Part shown: one piece after another, positions 22,516 through 33,730 of the stretch
Layout of the letters: the number at the start of each line of letters is the position of its first letter
How positions within the stretch are numbered: position 1 is the first letter of the stretch
DNA from: Xenopus tropicalis
Taxonomy: Eukaryota > Chordata > Amphibia > Anura > Pipidae
DNA: 64,000 bases
Assembly: GCF_000004195.4 (NCBI RefSeq)
Contig: NC_030680.2
Span: 142,167,545 to 142,231,544 of the forward strand
Direction of reading: 5' to 3'
The notes under the pieces: model-generated
Database searches by the model: none
What the model saw: the letters and a program-made list of their open reading frames with translations, nothing else
What the model was told of the DNA's origin: nothing
Program-made: the position numbers and the translations under genes

Positions 22516-23308
22516 ATTTAACGTAAATATAAGACACACAGCCTTACGCATTTCGTGCACTTGGTACTTACACATAGGCCCCTTACAACTGGAAGTTATA
22601 GGTCACAGTAGCAGAAACTGCTCTAATAGTGATATTGTCCAACCTGCTGCCCTTTATTTGCTATTAAAGTATAAATCTCAATGTCAGGAGGTGCTGGGAG
22701 TTGTAGAAAGACAACAGCTTAATACTTATGAAAATACTGTCTGCAGGGTAAATATTTCCTATCATCATTCCTTACCTTCCCACACCCCCACCCAATTTTT
22801 ATTCTGGACTCTCACCCCCAGGCAGCATATGGAGCCCAGCCAATGGCTTCCATCTCTTGTGGGACAGTAATATACATATCATGCAGCCCCGGTTTCCATT
22901 GAGTTAATACCATGGATGCCATGAACCTTATCGATGGCTGACATCCCGGCGGCATGATTAGGATATGTAGCGGCATTAGGGAGATTACAGGCACTCGCCT
23001 AACAGGCTGACTCGGATTTAGCATTTATTCTGTTGGCATTTAACTGTGCGGCTGTCAGGCCGAGATCTCTCATCCTGCCATCCTTTATCAGCGAGCTGCT
23101 TTGTCTTTCCCATCATTCCCTGCTGTCGGTGTCTGTATGGCCTTTTGCCAGGGTTGTCCGGTATCCAGCGCTGCCTGGGCCTGTGCCCAAATTCAAAAAC
23201 AAAAGAATGTCCGACGTGCAGCTGCGGGTTCTGGAGCAGAGATATCAGCTAAGCCCGTGTCATTAGGGAGATAATCATCCACTCCTGGATTCTTCAGAAA
23301 ACCCAATT
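22516..23308. other. Unique-looking non-coding DNA
   Basis: Bases about 22880-23270 retain CpG and show no repeat signature. Short frames here lack motifs. Confidence 0.45.
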
Positions 23309-23757
23309 CCTCTGAAAGGGGTTGTTCACCTTTAGTAGGATGTTGAGAGTAATATTCTGAGACAATTTGCAATTGGTCTTTATTTTTTTAATTATTTGTA
23401 GTTTTTTAATTATTTTACTATTTGTTCAGCAGCTCCCCAGTTTCTAATTTTGGCTGTTACCTGGTTGTGAGGGTCCAAATTACCTTAGCAACTAGGGGCT
23501 TGCTAAGGTAGAGTTGCAGTAAGAGACTGGAATATGAATAGAAAGGAAAGATAAGGAATAAAAAGTAACAATAACAATAAAACTGGAGCCTCACAGAGCA
23601 ATCGTTTTTTGGCTGCCGGGGTCAGTGACCCCCATTTGAAAGTTGGAAAGAAGGCAAGTAATTAAAAAACAGTACTAAATAAATAATGAAGACCAACTGA
23701 AAAGTTGCTTAGAACTGGCCATTCAACAAAATCTAAATGGTAACATGAAATAAGCTC
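23309..23757 (-). repeat. T2-like MITE, reverse orientation relative to 36661
   Basis: AAGGGGTTGTTCACCTTTAG begins the copy, followed by GACAATTTGCAATTGGTCTT, GGTTGTGAGGGTCCAAATTA and TCACAGAGCAATCGTTTTTT. These are the inverse of segments in 36661-37186. No coding capacity. Confidence 0.75.
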
Positions 23758-24408
23758 TGGGGATCTTGGGAATGACGCAGGTTTAGTTGACTAACTGGCG
23801 GTCAGGCGCCCCCATTTTACTTTACATTCTGTAATAATACGTAATTTTATCAATGTCATATTTGTAGGACAGGAACCCCCTTTGGACTCTAGGACCCCAG
23901 TCAAAATGGCCTCTCTTCTTTGCCCTAAAAAATAACTGGTGGTTGACTGGCGGCTAGTGCTCCAGCATGTTTATGTCACATGTCCCAGACAAGAGATGAG
24001 GATCCAGACCAGCCCCCATGGCTCTAACAAGGTTCCAGGGCAAGTTGAGTCAGCTCCTTCTCAACCGCGAAAAAGCCTTTATTTTAAAACTGATTGATTC
24101 CTGGTAATTGATTTAAACTAAGGAAATAGCCCACATCTTCCCTGCAATGGTGTCTTCATTCCATAATGAACATGCACATATAACACATGTGTCTTCTGAT
24201 TGGTGGAAATGTCTATATTAGCCACATTGCTGACCCTACAGAAACCAATGGGAACATTTATAAGGGTCTCGGCTCAAACAAACATGAGAAAGATCATTGC
24301 ACATGGGCTGAAACTGCCCCCACGGGTCCCTCTATAGTCTGTTGTTACTTCCACACTGAGTGCCCTGTGTAAAGCGCAGATGGAGCAAACTTTAATTGGA
24401 TCCTTATC
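23758..24408. other. Unique-looking non-coding DNA
   Basis: Nothing recognised. Confidence 0.45.
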
Positions 24409-24411
24409 TTA

Positions 24412-24764
24412 AGGTCCCCATACATGGGTGATTATAGCTGCCGATATGGGTCCCTCAGAGCGATTCAGCAGCTTATCGCCCCTTGTAGGGGCAGAAACGA
24501 CAGCCATACCTGACCGATATCTGGCCTGAAATTGGCCAGATATCGATCGGACAGGTTAAAAGATTCAGTCGGATCGGGGACTGCATCGCCTCGTTGATGC
24601 GGTCCCCGAACCGACTGCCCCATTGCCGCCATTATAATTTGATTGTTTGGCCTGTTAGCCTACATGTTCCCCAATATCGCCCACCCGTAGGTGGGGATAT
24701 CGGGTGAAGATCCGCTCGCTTGGCGACCTTGCTCGCTTGCCGATCTTCACGTGTATGGGCACTT
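24412..24764. mobile_element. Harbinger-like MITE, AGGTCCCCATACAC family
   Basis: Left end AGGTCCCCATACATGG; right end CGTGTATGGGCACTT. Flanked by TTA on both sides (24409-24411 and 24765-24767), the duplication expected of PIF/Harbinger elements. Internally it holds the palindromic blocks TGGCCAGATATCGATCGGAC and CACCCGTAGGTGGGGATATC. Confidence 0.85.
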
Positions 24765-24845
24765 TTAGATTGCTCCCCACGTCCCACCATCTTACTCCAC
24801 TTAAATAGATTGTTACCTCCCACTATTCCCATTGAGATGAATGCT

Positions 24846-24944
24846 GTGCCATTCTGTCCAATGGGGCGCCAAGGTATGCCTTTCTGCTGACCCTATGGTC
24901 AGCAGAAAGGCATACCTTTGGCGCCCCATTGGACAGAATGGCAC
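24846..24944. repeat. Near-perfect 99-bp hairpin (47/48-bp arms, 4-nt loop)
   Basis: Left arm 24846-24892 and right arm 24897-24944 are exact reverse complements except for a single-base bulge. The loop is CTAT. The arms start GTGCCATTCTGTCCAATGGG. No TSD or family match was seen. It could be a tiny palindromic insertion, an inverted-duplication event or a small-RNA hairpin. Confidence 0.92.
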
Positions 24945-25285
24945 TGCACCAACAACTGGTGGGCCCCATATGGGGCATCCCCGATGTAAATCCTAACAAT
25001 ATGTAGAAGTGGTTGAATGACATAAAAGGCCCTGCTGTAAACAATGGGCAAGGTGTGAAAATCATCTTAATTTGTTAATCTCAGTTTTTTAAATCCAAAT
25101 TTCCAATGAATTCGCACCCATTGCAACATTTTGAATGCACTCCTGTGTGCACGGTTGGAGTCCCATTGGGAGTCACAGTGGTGCTTTTGTATGTTTTCCA
25201 TTTTCTATATGGGGCTTCCATCATCATGTAAATGCCATCTATGCCCTACCGTAACAGAGAACTCCATCTTCCAAACCAAAATGTG
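24945..25285. other. Non-coding DNA
   Basis: Nothing recognised. Confidence 0.45.
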
Positions 25286-25815
25286 TTAAAGAGCACAACA
25301 CAGAAACCCCTAATATCCCTATCCCTGTAATCTGTTCCTTCAAACAGTAGGAATAAATCCCATTTTTATATGCTGAAATCCAGCTGCAAAACAGTTCTTC
25401 TCTTTCTGCATCATTTGAAATCCTGGCAGGGGAGGAGGGACTAAAACACTGATGTTACAAATTGTAACAACTGCTCCCCAGCTTACAGACAGCATGCAGG
25501 AACTACATAACCCACAATGCATTGCACTGGGATGTTCCTTTGCTTATTGACATCACGTGTGCAGCAGGGGATTGTGGGATTGGGAGGAGGCCGGCTGAAG
25601 GCAGGCTGAGGACAGGCGACTACTGTTACATTTTATTTGAGTCACAAAGTAGTCAGCCAATCAGCAGGGGAACAGGGGGCGGGGCTTAGGGAACTGTTCC
25701 AAACCAGATTATTACATTAAACATCATGAAAAGGCTGCATATTTTTTAATTGATATATATTGCAAAGTTGCTTGAAATTGTGCTTTTGTTGCGTTTGGGT
25801 GAAGTTCCCCTTTAA
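25286..25815 (-). mobile_element. T2/Kolobok-like MITE, about 530 bp
   Basis: The right end AAGTTCCCCTTTAA is the inverse of TTAAAGGGGAACT; the left limit is taken at TTAAAGAGCAC, less certain. The body has CAGTTCCCTAAGCCCC-type and GGGATTGTGGGATTGGG-type segments shared with 51686-52095 and 53301-53660, in opposite orientation. Confidence 0.75.
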
Positions 25816-26417
25816 AACACAATGCTTCTATAGTTCCCTTCTATATAAACACTGCAGTGCAATGGACTCATTCCTTCCCATTCTGTAGTGCAACACAATC
25901 TCCAGTGTTCACCTTGGAACAGTGTCCACTCCTGGTGTGTCTGGCCGGGGTGGGAATTGTAGTTCAGCAGTTTGAGTGTTTGGTGAATAGAAAACAAGCT
26001 TTCATGCTGAATGAGGTTTATTTTTGTTACAATTGCTAAATCACCGACATTGCTGAAAATGGCAGTATTTGCAAACTGGCGAGGCTCACGTCGGGCCCAG
26101 GCTGCGGCATCCGTCCATTCAATATTATTGATATAAATCCCTATTGAACTTATAAATCTCTTTTGTGTGTGTAATTACAAGCGAATGTGCCATCGTGTCC
26201 TGGACCTTTTCATTGATCGGAGGCCACTAGAGCGAGATTCAGGCTATGAGTTCCATGGTGTTCCTAGCTTAGCTGGCCGGGCACAAGCCCACAAGCAGAG
26301 CTGCATATTCCGAATGGGACCCTGCCTCTGGGGCCAGGCATAAGAATAGTATTAATTCCTTCTCCTCAGCTTTTATTAAAGTTACACTGCTTACCTTCAG
26401 GGGAAGCATTTTGCAAT
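25816..26417. other. Unique-looking non-coding DNA
   Basis: No repeat signature between about 26040 and 26400; AT-rich words and CpG are retained. No exon recognised. Confidence 0.45.
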
Positions 26418-26660
26418 TTAATGGGAACCTGTCACCCTAATAAATAATTCCAAATCCTTTTCTATCATGTTAGTTTAGAAAAATAAACTTTTCTTACACA
26501 ATATAAATGATTTTATTTTTCCTAAGAAGAATAAGAAGGTTTAGCTCGTGCCGCCTCCAACCAGCTATTATAATACATCAAAAAGGTACTGACGGCATTA
26601 AATTCAACTATTCAGGAGTGATGTAATTACACCATGATGATGTCATTACATTATGTCACC
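26418..26660 (+). repeat. Possible MITE starting TTAATGGGAACCTGTCACCC
   Basis: The start resembles TTAA-type MITE ends in this window, and a TGATGTCATTACATTATGTC block closes it. The right terminus is not defined. Confidence 0.4.
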
Positions 26661-26717
26661 AATTCTGTTCCGGCTTTTCGCCCCATGGCTTTCTTTCCAG
26701 CCGTTCTACAGCCCATG

Positions 26718-26956
26718 CAGGGTCAGACTGGGCCCCAGCCCTAGTGGGCCCGGTGGCCCAGACCCGACCCTTGCCAGCGCTCCCTCTGCCCGACCGTTCC
26801 TCCCCTGATGCGTTAAATTTACACGTGCTCAGGGGAGGACGTCGCGTGGGGGACCTGGGGAGGGGGGGTGGGTAAGGGGACACGGCCGGTGGGGGCACCT
26901 ACAGGGCCCCTGGGGCGGGAGCCCCGGTGGGCCCTGCACCCCCCAGTCCAGCCCTG
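26718..26956. mobile_element. hAT-like MITE, CAGGGTYGGACTGG family
   Basis: 239 bp. Ends CAGGGTCAGACTGGGCCC and CCCCAGTCCAGCCCTG. Perfect 8-bp duplication AGCCCATG (26710-26717 and 26957-26964). The body shows GCGTTAAATTTACACGTGCT as in the copy at 31371 (inverse). Confidence 0.93.
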
Positions 26957-27183
26957 AGCCCATGGTGATCAGGGACTCCTGTGGAGCTGGCACAGATCCC
27001 CTTTGGTCCTTTAGAGCTATTTCCATCCCATGTTGGGCCATATATCCTACTTAGCACCTTATGTTTGCAGGGGTTAAGGTGCTCCTTGCCTCTGGGTGGG
27101 TTCCTACCCTTGTTTCCAGGCAACCCTATGCTCTTTCCATACAAGGGAGCCTTACAGAGTGGAACAATCCAAACACTATAGGG

Positions 27184-27358
27184 CAGTGGTTCTCAACCTG
27201 TGGGTCGGGACCTCTTTGGAGGTCGAACAGGGGTTGCCTAAGACCATGGGAAAACACATATTTCCGATGGTCTTAGGAATAATTTTATGGTTGGGGGTCA
27301 CCACAACATGAGGAACTGTATTAAAGGGTCGCGGCATTAGGAAGGTTGGGAACCATTG
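27184..27358 (+). mobile_element. SPIN-like hAT MITE (SPace INvaders type)
   Basis: Left end CAGTGGTTCTCAACCTGTGG; right end AAGGTTGGGAACCATTG. The internal words TCGCCTAAGACCAT (here GTTGCCTAAGACCAT), GGAAAACACATATTTCCGAT, GGTTGGGGGTCACCACAACA and GAGGAACTGTATTAAAGGGT match my memory of the SPIN non-autonomous consensus and rodent URR1. Perfect 8-bp duplication CTATAGGG (27176-27183 and 27359-27366). Confidence 0.9.
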
Positions 27359-27640
27359 CTATAGGGGTTATTAACTAAAGTGCAAGGCAGGGTACAAAAG
27401 TGCCTAAAATGCAATCTGTTATATTTTTTGCACTTTGTGCCCTGCACATCAGTTACTCCAAAAAGAAGCATAGAGACCTTTGTTCCACCCATGAATACAG
27501 AGCTGCCTGCATTCTGCAGTGCTGTATTCATGAGGAGCTGGCTGGCCCCCTCCCATCTCCTAATTAGTTCACCATTCAAATACATGTGATAGTGAGTGCC
27601 CTATAGCAGGCACCCTTTGGCACAGCCCTTTGCACTTAGC
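27359..27640. repeat. Possible host repeat surrounding the SPIN-like copy
   Basis: GGGGTTATTAACTAAAGTGCAA, GTACAAAAGTGCCTAAAATGCA and CTGCAGTGCTGTATTCATGA echo phrases at 6280-6440 and after the second SPIN copy at 55780. The outer ends are not resolved. Confidence 0.45.
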
Positions 27641-28434
27641 GCCCAATCTACCTGTAATCCTATCCCTTATTCTTAGCATTTGTATGTAGATAAAACGCTG
27701 TTGTTTAATATACAGAATCAGGGTCATTCCCCGCCATCAGCTGCCATGTTAAGTTTCAATAATCTGCCCGTAACTTCACGAATGCCATTTCTCTCTCCGT
27801 CGCATCTCGAATGATAACATTCCCCTATTTCCGCTAATGCGAGATCCTACAACGCCGCAATGTAAAACAATATTCCGCTTCAAATTGGCTTTGAAATTGA
27901 ACATTGCCTTGTCTTTAATTGGTGAGCTCCAGGCAAGCCAGAACCATCTTACTAATGACTGTATGTTTTTAAATGTCAGGACAGTGTTCCCTTCAGTGAA
28001 ATAATACCAAATCTAATGATATTCCTAAGGATGAACAGAACAAAAGCAGCCATTATTTTATATCAAAGGGAGACAGGGCTGCGCTTTAGAAGAGAAAACC
28101 TATTTGTGCCATATGGGTTTATATAACCTGCCCGGGCGTATTTAAAAGGCAATCTATCATTAGCTCCCAGGTATAAGACTAATTTAGCCATAAGGGTCTC
28201 TCTACTAATGGACCATTCACGATTCAAAGCAAAACATTTTGATTTGCCGGGCTGTGTACTTACCAGAGCAATTTCTTCCTTCAGGAGATTTGAGAGAAAA
28301 GTATTGAAAATAATTATATTTCATACAGGAGAAGTTCACCTTATAATAAATTATTATTATGTACAATTGGCAGGGACAGTTTTAGGGAATAGCTGCCTAA
28401 GGGCCCCTGTTATATACAGGTATATGGCTCCCTA
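27641..28434. other. Unique-looking non-coding DNA, candidate conserved element
   Basis: About 27710-28190 is free of repeat signatures, rich in retained CpG (CGTCGCATCTCGAATG, CTAATGCGAGATCC) and AT-rich motifs. Function unknown. Confidence 0.35.
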
Positions 28435-28879
28435 AAATCAGAATCTCCCCAAACTGGAATATATATCAGTAAATATTGCCCTTTTACATCCTTTCCCTTC
28501 ATCCACCATTTTGTGATCAGAGATCACCTGACCAGCGCCTAACAGACCACCTGACAGGAAATAATGCAGCTCTGACTGTCACAGGGAGAAGTGAGGGAGT
28601 AAAAGACAGAACTCTGATTTCATTGGCTGATGGGGCCTAGCATGTATGTGTGTCCCTGGTTTGTTTGTGTGCACTGTGAATCCTATGATGCCAGGGGGCG
28701 GCCCTTAGTGCTTAAAATGGCGATTTTCTATTTAAGATTACCCAATGGCACATACTGCTAAAAAATAAAGTCCTTATGAAAATGGCTTATTTAGATGAAG
28801 CAGGGTTTACATATGAGCTGTTTATGCAATATATTTTTTATAGAGACCCACATTGTTTGGGGGGTATAGTTTTCCTTTA
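28435..28879. repeat. TTAA-type MITE, about 440 bp
   Basis: The right end GGGTATAGTTTTCCTTTAA is the inverse of a TTAAAGGAAAACT start. It contains GTGATCAGAGATCACCTGAC and CAGGGGGCGGCCC words seen in Xenopus repeats. The left boundary near 28435 is approximate. Confidence 0.6.
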
Positions 28880-29384
28880 AACCACAATCTAGTTGCCAGG
28901 GTCTCAACCAAGCAGCAGTCTCACTGGCAGAATGGAATATAATTAGTAGAGACCTGATGAAAAATAATAATAATAATAATAATGTGAATGCGGCTCCATA
29001 ATCATCCATAGTCATTCTTTGACTGATAGCCCAGAACTAAATGGTATTCTACAGGGTCCTTCACTTACTCAGAATAAAGGGAAATAAATATTTATCTACA
29101 GGTATGGGGTTCATAATGTACTCATGATAGGGGAGAGATGGTGTTTTATTGGGGGGATAGTGTCTGTCACCAACTCATAAGTAGAGAGAACTGTTCAACT
29201 ATATATAACAAATCCATTACTAATTCAGAATAACATGATGGAGGTGCTGTTTAAATATTGGGAGATTAGGTATTTTTCAGCTTTTGGATTTAAGCCCTTT
29301 TTTTTTTTTTTTTGCGGGCCAAATGTGGTCAGGGGACCCCTAAACTGAATTTGAAGTTAATAATATATAAAAACATTGATAACA
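28880..29384. other. Non-coding DNA with short simple repeats
   Basis: Includes (AAT)n at 28964-28982 and a T-run at about 29299-29313. TCACCAACTCATAAG and TTACTAATTCAGAATAACAT resemble the degenerate repeat after 30238. Confidence 0.5.
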
Positions 29385-30075
29385 GTCACCTTGCTATATT
29401 TCCAGGGGTAACTAAGCACTCACCCCAAATATTTCTCTAACTGGCTGGGCCCCCTTAGCTCATAACAAGGTTACAGATATATAGAAACATTGGGGTAACA
29501 GTCACCCTGCTATAGTTCCAGGGGTACCCAGGGCACAAATAAGCACTCACCCCAAATCCCCCCCTAACTGGCCTTCAGGCTGGGCCCCCTTAGCTCATAA
29601 CAAGGTTACAGATATATAGAAACATTGGGGTAACAGTCACCCTGCTATAGTTCCAGGGGTACCCAGGGCACAAATAAGCACTCACCCCAAATCCCCCCCT
29701 AACTGGCCTTCAGGCTGGGCCCCCTTAGCCCATAACAAGGTTACAGATATATAGAAACATTGGGGTAACAGTCACCCTGCTATAGTTCCAGGGGTACCCA
29801 GGGCACAAATAAGCACTCACCCCAAATCCCCCCCTAACTGGCCTTCAGGCTGGGCCCCCTTAGCCCATAACAAGGTTACAGATATATAGAAACATTGGGG
29901 TAACAGTCACCCCGCTATAGTTCCAGGGGTACCCAGGGCACAAATAAGCACTCACCCCAAATCCCCCCCTAACTGGCCTTCAGGCTGGGCCCCCTTAGCC
30001 CATAACAAGGTTACAGATATATAGAAACATTGGGGTAACAGTCACCCTGCTATAGTTCCAGGAGTACCCACTGTT
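29385..30075 (+). repeat. 135-bp tandem repeat, about 5 copies
   Basis: The marker CATAACAAGGTTACAGATAT occurs at 29461, 29596, 29731, 29866 and 30001, an exact 135-bp step. The first unit (before 29461) is shorter and diverged; later ones are almost identical. Confidence 0.95.
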
Positions 30076-30590
30076 ACAGCCACTGGCCACAAATTTTACC
30101 CCCATGCATCATTGGTGGTGGGGTGGGGGTGACATTCCTACAGTTTGGGACCCTCTATGTTATGTGATACATTTCCTAATCGGACTGCTATGTTGCTCAA
30201 CGTCAGCCCTAATTTAGAAAGGATGAAGAGGTTTAACAAGTACAGTTAGAGTTCATGACTAAATCATGACGAGAGAAGAGAGATGGTGTTGAGTTACAGT
30301 TAGAGAATCCATTACTAACTCATGAACTAAAGGAAGAGTAATGCTGTTCAACTACAATTAGAGAGCCCATCAATAACTCATGATGAAATATGTTGCTCAG
30401 CTTGAACCACCTCCTTAGTTCTCAGTGGTAGCAATGAGCTTGCTTCTCTTACATGGGTGAAGGCCATTTTTGGATCTCTTGATGTTTCTCTAATCCTGTT
30501 TCTAAAATCCAGTCATCCAAAGCTCTGATTAAGCCATGTGATTGGCTCACTTATGGGCAACTGGCTTGGTGAGACCGAGCTGCTTCTTTA
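30076..30590. other. Non-coding DNA with a degenerate ~60-bp repeat
   Basis: Three diverged units of the type ACAGTTAGAG-CCATTACTAACTCATGA lie between 30238 and 30385. Nothing coding. Confidence 0.55.
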
Positions 30591-31330
30591 TTATAGGCTC
30601 GTTCATAGACTTTCCCAATTAGACGCTGGCGACTTCTTCATGGTGAAAGTCATTGCTGGACTTTAGGCTTCTCCTTGTATAAAACTGATTAGAGATCTTT
30701 TTTCTTTTTAACCGAAACAACGTGCTAGGGGTTGATTCGGAGATTAATAGTAAATTCACGTCTTCATTACATTCTGGAATTAGCAATTGATCAGCTTTGT
30801 TAGGGCGGAACGTGCGATGTTTATTCATTACTGTGATTACGCCGTACAAAGCCACCAGTACCGAGAAAGTGCAAGATAATCAAGATGTTAAGTTATTCAA
30901 ATGTTTAATTTGTCTTTCACACACACATTAAATGACCCTTCTGTGTAATATACACAATCTCTTTATCCGCAAATAAATATTTCCAAGGGAGGTGGACGGA
31001 TTCCCACCACATTTGGACTTCGCTGTTTTTCTTCGATAATCTTCCAGCCTCGAGATTAAAAGGCGTTTTACATTCAGTTGCAATTGAGCTAATTATGTTT
31101 GTGCCTCTTCTAAGAAACAAGACGGAATGGTCCATATATTGTTGCATCTGCTTAAGAAGTACAAGGTTTTATTTGATATCTATCATCTTTTGCTACATGA
31201 GAGACGTGCAATGGATTGTTATACAAAGAGGATTATTTTGCCAGTTGAGAGGTCCACCCCTTATGCCTTGTATCCACAACCTATCCACAAAAATGGAGTT
31301 CGCCTATACCATATTGAGGCATTCTATGGT
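30591..31330. other. Unique non-coding DNA, candidate conserved element
   Basis: Free of repeat signatures with retained CpG. A 124-residue plus frame (31127-31501) runs into the hAT MITE and is not a gene. Confidence 0.35.
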
Positions 31331-31370
31331 GGCACTTCAAAAGAACCAACTCCACTTTGGACACCAGATG

Positions 31371-31592
31371 CAGGGTTGGACTGGGGGGTGAAGGGCCCAC
31401 CGGGCTCCTGTCCCAGGGGCCCTGCAGGTGCCCCCAGCCAGGTGCGTCCCCTAACCCCCCCCACAGGGTCCCCCCTAACCCCCCTCGGGCCCCCCACCTG
31501 ACGTACTCCTCTGAGCACGTAAATTTGACACGTCAGGGGAGGAGCGGTCGGGAGGGGGAGCACCGTCAAGGGTCGGGTCTGGGCCGACCCTG
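31371..31592. mobile_element. hAT-like MITE inside the 245-bp repeat
   Basis: 222 bp. Ends CAGGGTTGGACTGGGGGG and GGTCTGGGCCGACCCTG. Perfect 8-bp duplication ACCAGATG (31363-31370 and 31593-31600). The uninterrupted unit near 32089 reads GGACACCAAATGAACATACC, which is the matching empty site. Confidence 0.95.
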
Positions 31593-32584
31593 ACCAGATG
31601 AACATACTAATGAAGGCAAAACTAATCTAAGTCTCTATCCAGAGAAAGTGTCAAGTCCAGGGCAAGAGTCAGTGTAGGCAGCAGAATCCGTAAAATGGGC
31701 ATATATTAGGGACACGGAAAGGGAATACTCTGGTTAACTCTATACCGAAAAGTGAGACCCATAGTTTGTTCAGGCTCCTAGGGTAAGGTTGGAGAGCTCC
31801 AAAGGTACTGGTGTTCACCTACACAGTTTTGGTGCATTATCCAGTGGCACCTAAAGAAAGAAAACCATTGAAGGCAAAAGTGTAAGTTTAGTCCAGGTCA
31901 GAAGTCAGGGTAGGCAGCAGGCAGCATGTTTTAAGTCTAATGTCCAGGAAAGGGAAAACTCTGGTGAACTCCAGACCGAGAGGTGGGACCATTAGCTGTT
32001 AGGCTCCTAGGGCAAGGCTGTGGACCTTCAAATGTGTTCGCCTACACAATTTTGGGGCATTTTCAGTGGCATCTCTATTTGGACACCAAATGAACATACC
32101 AGTGAAGGCAAAAGTGTATTCTAAGTCCAGGTCAAGAGTCAGGGTAGGCAGCAAAATCTGTAAAATTGGCTAAATTTTAGGGCAGTTGGCATGTTTTAGG
32201 TGTAAGGTCCAGGAAAGGAAATACTCTCTAGACTCAGAGGTACGAGCATTAGCTGCCAGGCTCCTATGGCAAAGCTGGAGAGCTACAAAGGTACTGGTGG
32301 TCACCTACACCATTTTGGGGCATTCTTTCAGTGGCATCTCCATGTGGACACCAAATGAACGGACCAGTGAAGGCTAAAGTATAATCTAAGACAAATACAA
32401 GAGTCAGGGTAGGCAGCAAATCTGTAAAATGGCCCAACAACATTTAAAGCAGGTGGTGTATATGGTCTAAGGTCCAGAAAAGTCAATACTTCTGGTGAAC
32501 TCTAGACCCAGAGGTAAGACTACTAGTTATCAGGCCCCTAGGGCAAGGCTGGGGAGCTCCAAAGGTGCTGGCATTCACCTACCC

Positions 32585-32872
32585 CAGGGGTCCCCAACCT
32601 TTCTTACTGGTGATCCGCAGTCAAATATAAAAAGACTTGGAGAGCAACACAAGCACCATAAAAGTTAATGGAGGAGCCAAATAAGGGCTAAGATTGGCTA
32701 TTAGGGGCCTCTATGCACCCTATCAGCTTACAGGGGCTTTATTTGGTAGGAAATCTTGTTTTTATTCAACCAAAACTTGCCCCCAAGTCAAGAATTCAAA
32801 AATAACTCCCTGGTTTGGGGGCACTGAGAGCAACATCCAAGGGGTTGGGGAGCAATATGTTAGGGATCACTG
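32585..32872. mobile_element. hAT-like MITE, CAGNGRTCCCCAACC family, inside the 245-bp repeat
   Basis: Left end CAGGGGTCCCCAACCTTTCT; right end ATGTTAGGGATCACTG. It interrupts the unit between TTCACCTACCC and CTATACCATTTTGG; the intact unit reads TCACCTACACCATTTTGG. The flanking duplication has diverged. Confidence 0.82.
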
Positions 32873-32940
32873 CTCTATACCATTTTGGCACATTCTGCAG
32901 TGGCATCTGAGGAGACCCTACTCCGCTTGGACACCAGAAC

Positions 32941-33523
32941 AGTGAAGCCTGGGCAGCAGTGTACTTTCTAACCCACAGTGATCATAATGTTGATCCTATT
33001 GGCCTTTAGTGCATTGGTTGCATTATATCAGGAGTTTTATTTGCAAGCAACAGAATCCTTGTATTTGCCCCAAAGCACCACAGAGATGACCTGGGACAGA
33101 GCGGCCAAGCTATGGCCTAGCAAGGGCCCTACATAACTATCGGTGTAAGGCCTCATACGGAAACATTCTCCCCTTCCGTGTCCCCAGTGAGCCTGAAATC
33201 ACAGCTCCATTATAGCACTCTCCCCTACCCCCCGGCAGCACATCGCGCCCCCGTACATTATACACTTAGCACTCTGTCTGTGGTGTAGACAGTTTCCTAC
33301 CACTTGCATTTCCAGAAGCATTCGATAATCCCAACGGCTTAAAATGCAGGAGATCTTGGGTGGGAGAAAAATTTGAGTGTTCTTCAGTCACGCAACTTCA
33401 TCACCATGGCATCGTACCCCATGGTAATAATTATAATTATTATTATTATAATGATTAACCTTTTGTATACAAAGGAATGTTACAGAGCAAACAGCATATC
33501 AGCCTTTAATGATCAGTAAATTC
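32941..33523. other. Non-coding DNA
   Basis: A short ATT/TTA-rich run at about 33427-33450. Otherwise nothing recognised. Confidence 0.45.
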
Positions 33524-33586
<63 letters not shown>

Positions 33587-33657
33587 ATCTATCTATTTAT
33601 CTTTATATCAGATATCAATCTATCTATCATCTTTCTTTCTTTCTTCCTATCTATCTA

Positions 33658-33709
<52 letters not shown>

Positions 33710-33724
33710 ATCTATCTATCTTTC
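33524..33724 (+). repeat. (ATCT)n microsatellite, imperfect
   Basis: Long runs of ATCT broken by ATTTATCTTTATATCAG and CTTTCTTTCTTTCTTCC. The 74-residue frame across it is simple-sequence. Confidence 0.97.
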
Positions 33725-33730
33725 AACTTT

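Larger units (their letters stand above)
31331..32940 (+). repeat. Diverged ~245-bp tandem repeat, about 6 units, with two MITE insertions
   Basis: Repeated order of blocks: TTTGGACACCAAATGAACAT, GAAGGCAAAAGTGTA, GTCAGGGTAGGCAGCA, GGTCCAGGAAAGG, GAACTC-AGAC, TAGGCTCCTAGGGCAAGGCT, TTCACCTACAC, TTTTGGGGCATT, CAGTGGCATCT. Units are interrupted at 31371 and 32585 by hAT-like elements. This gives paralogous empty sites in the uninterrupted units. Confidence 0.85.
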
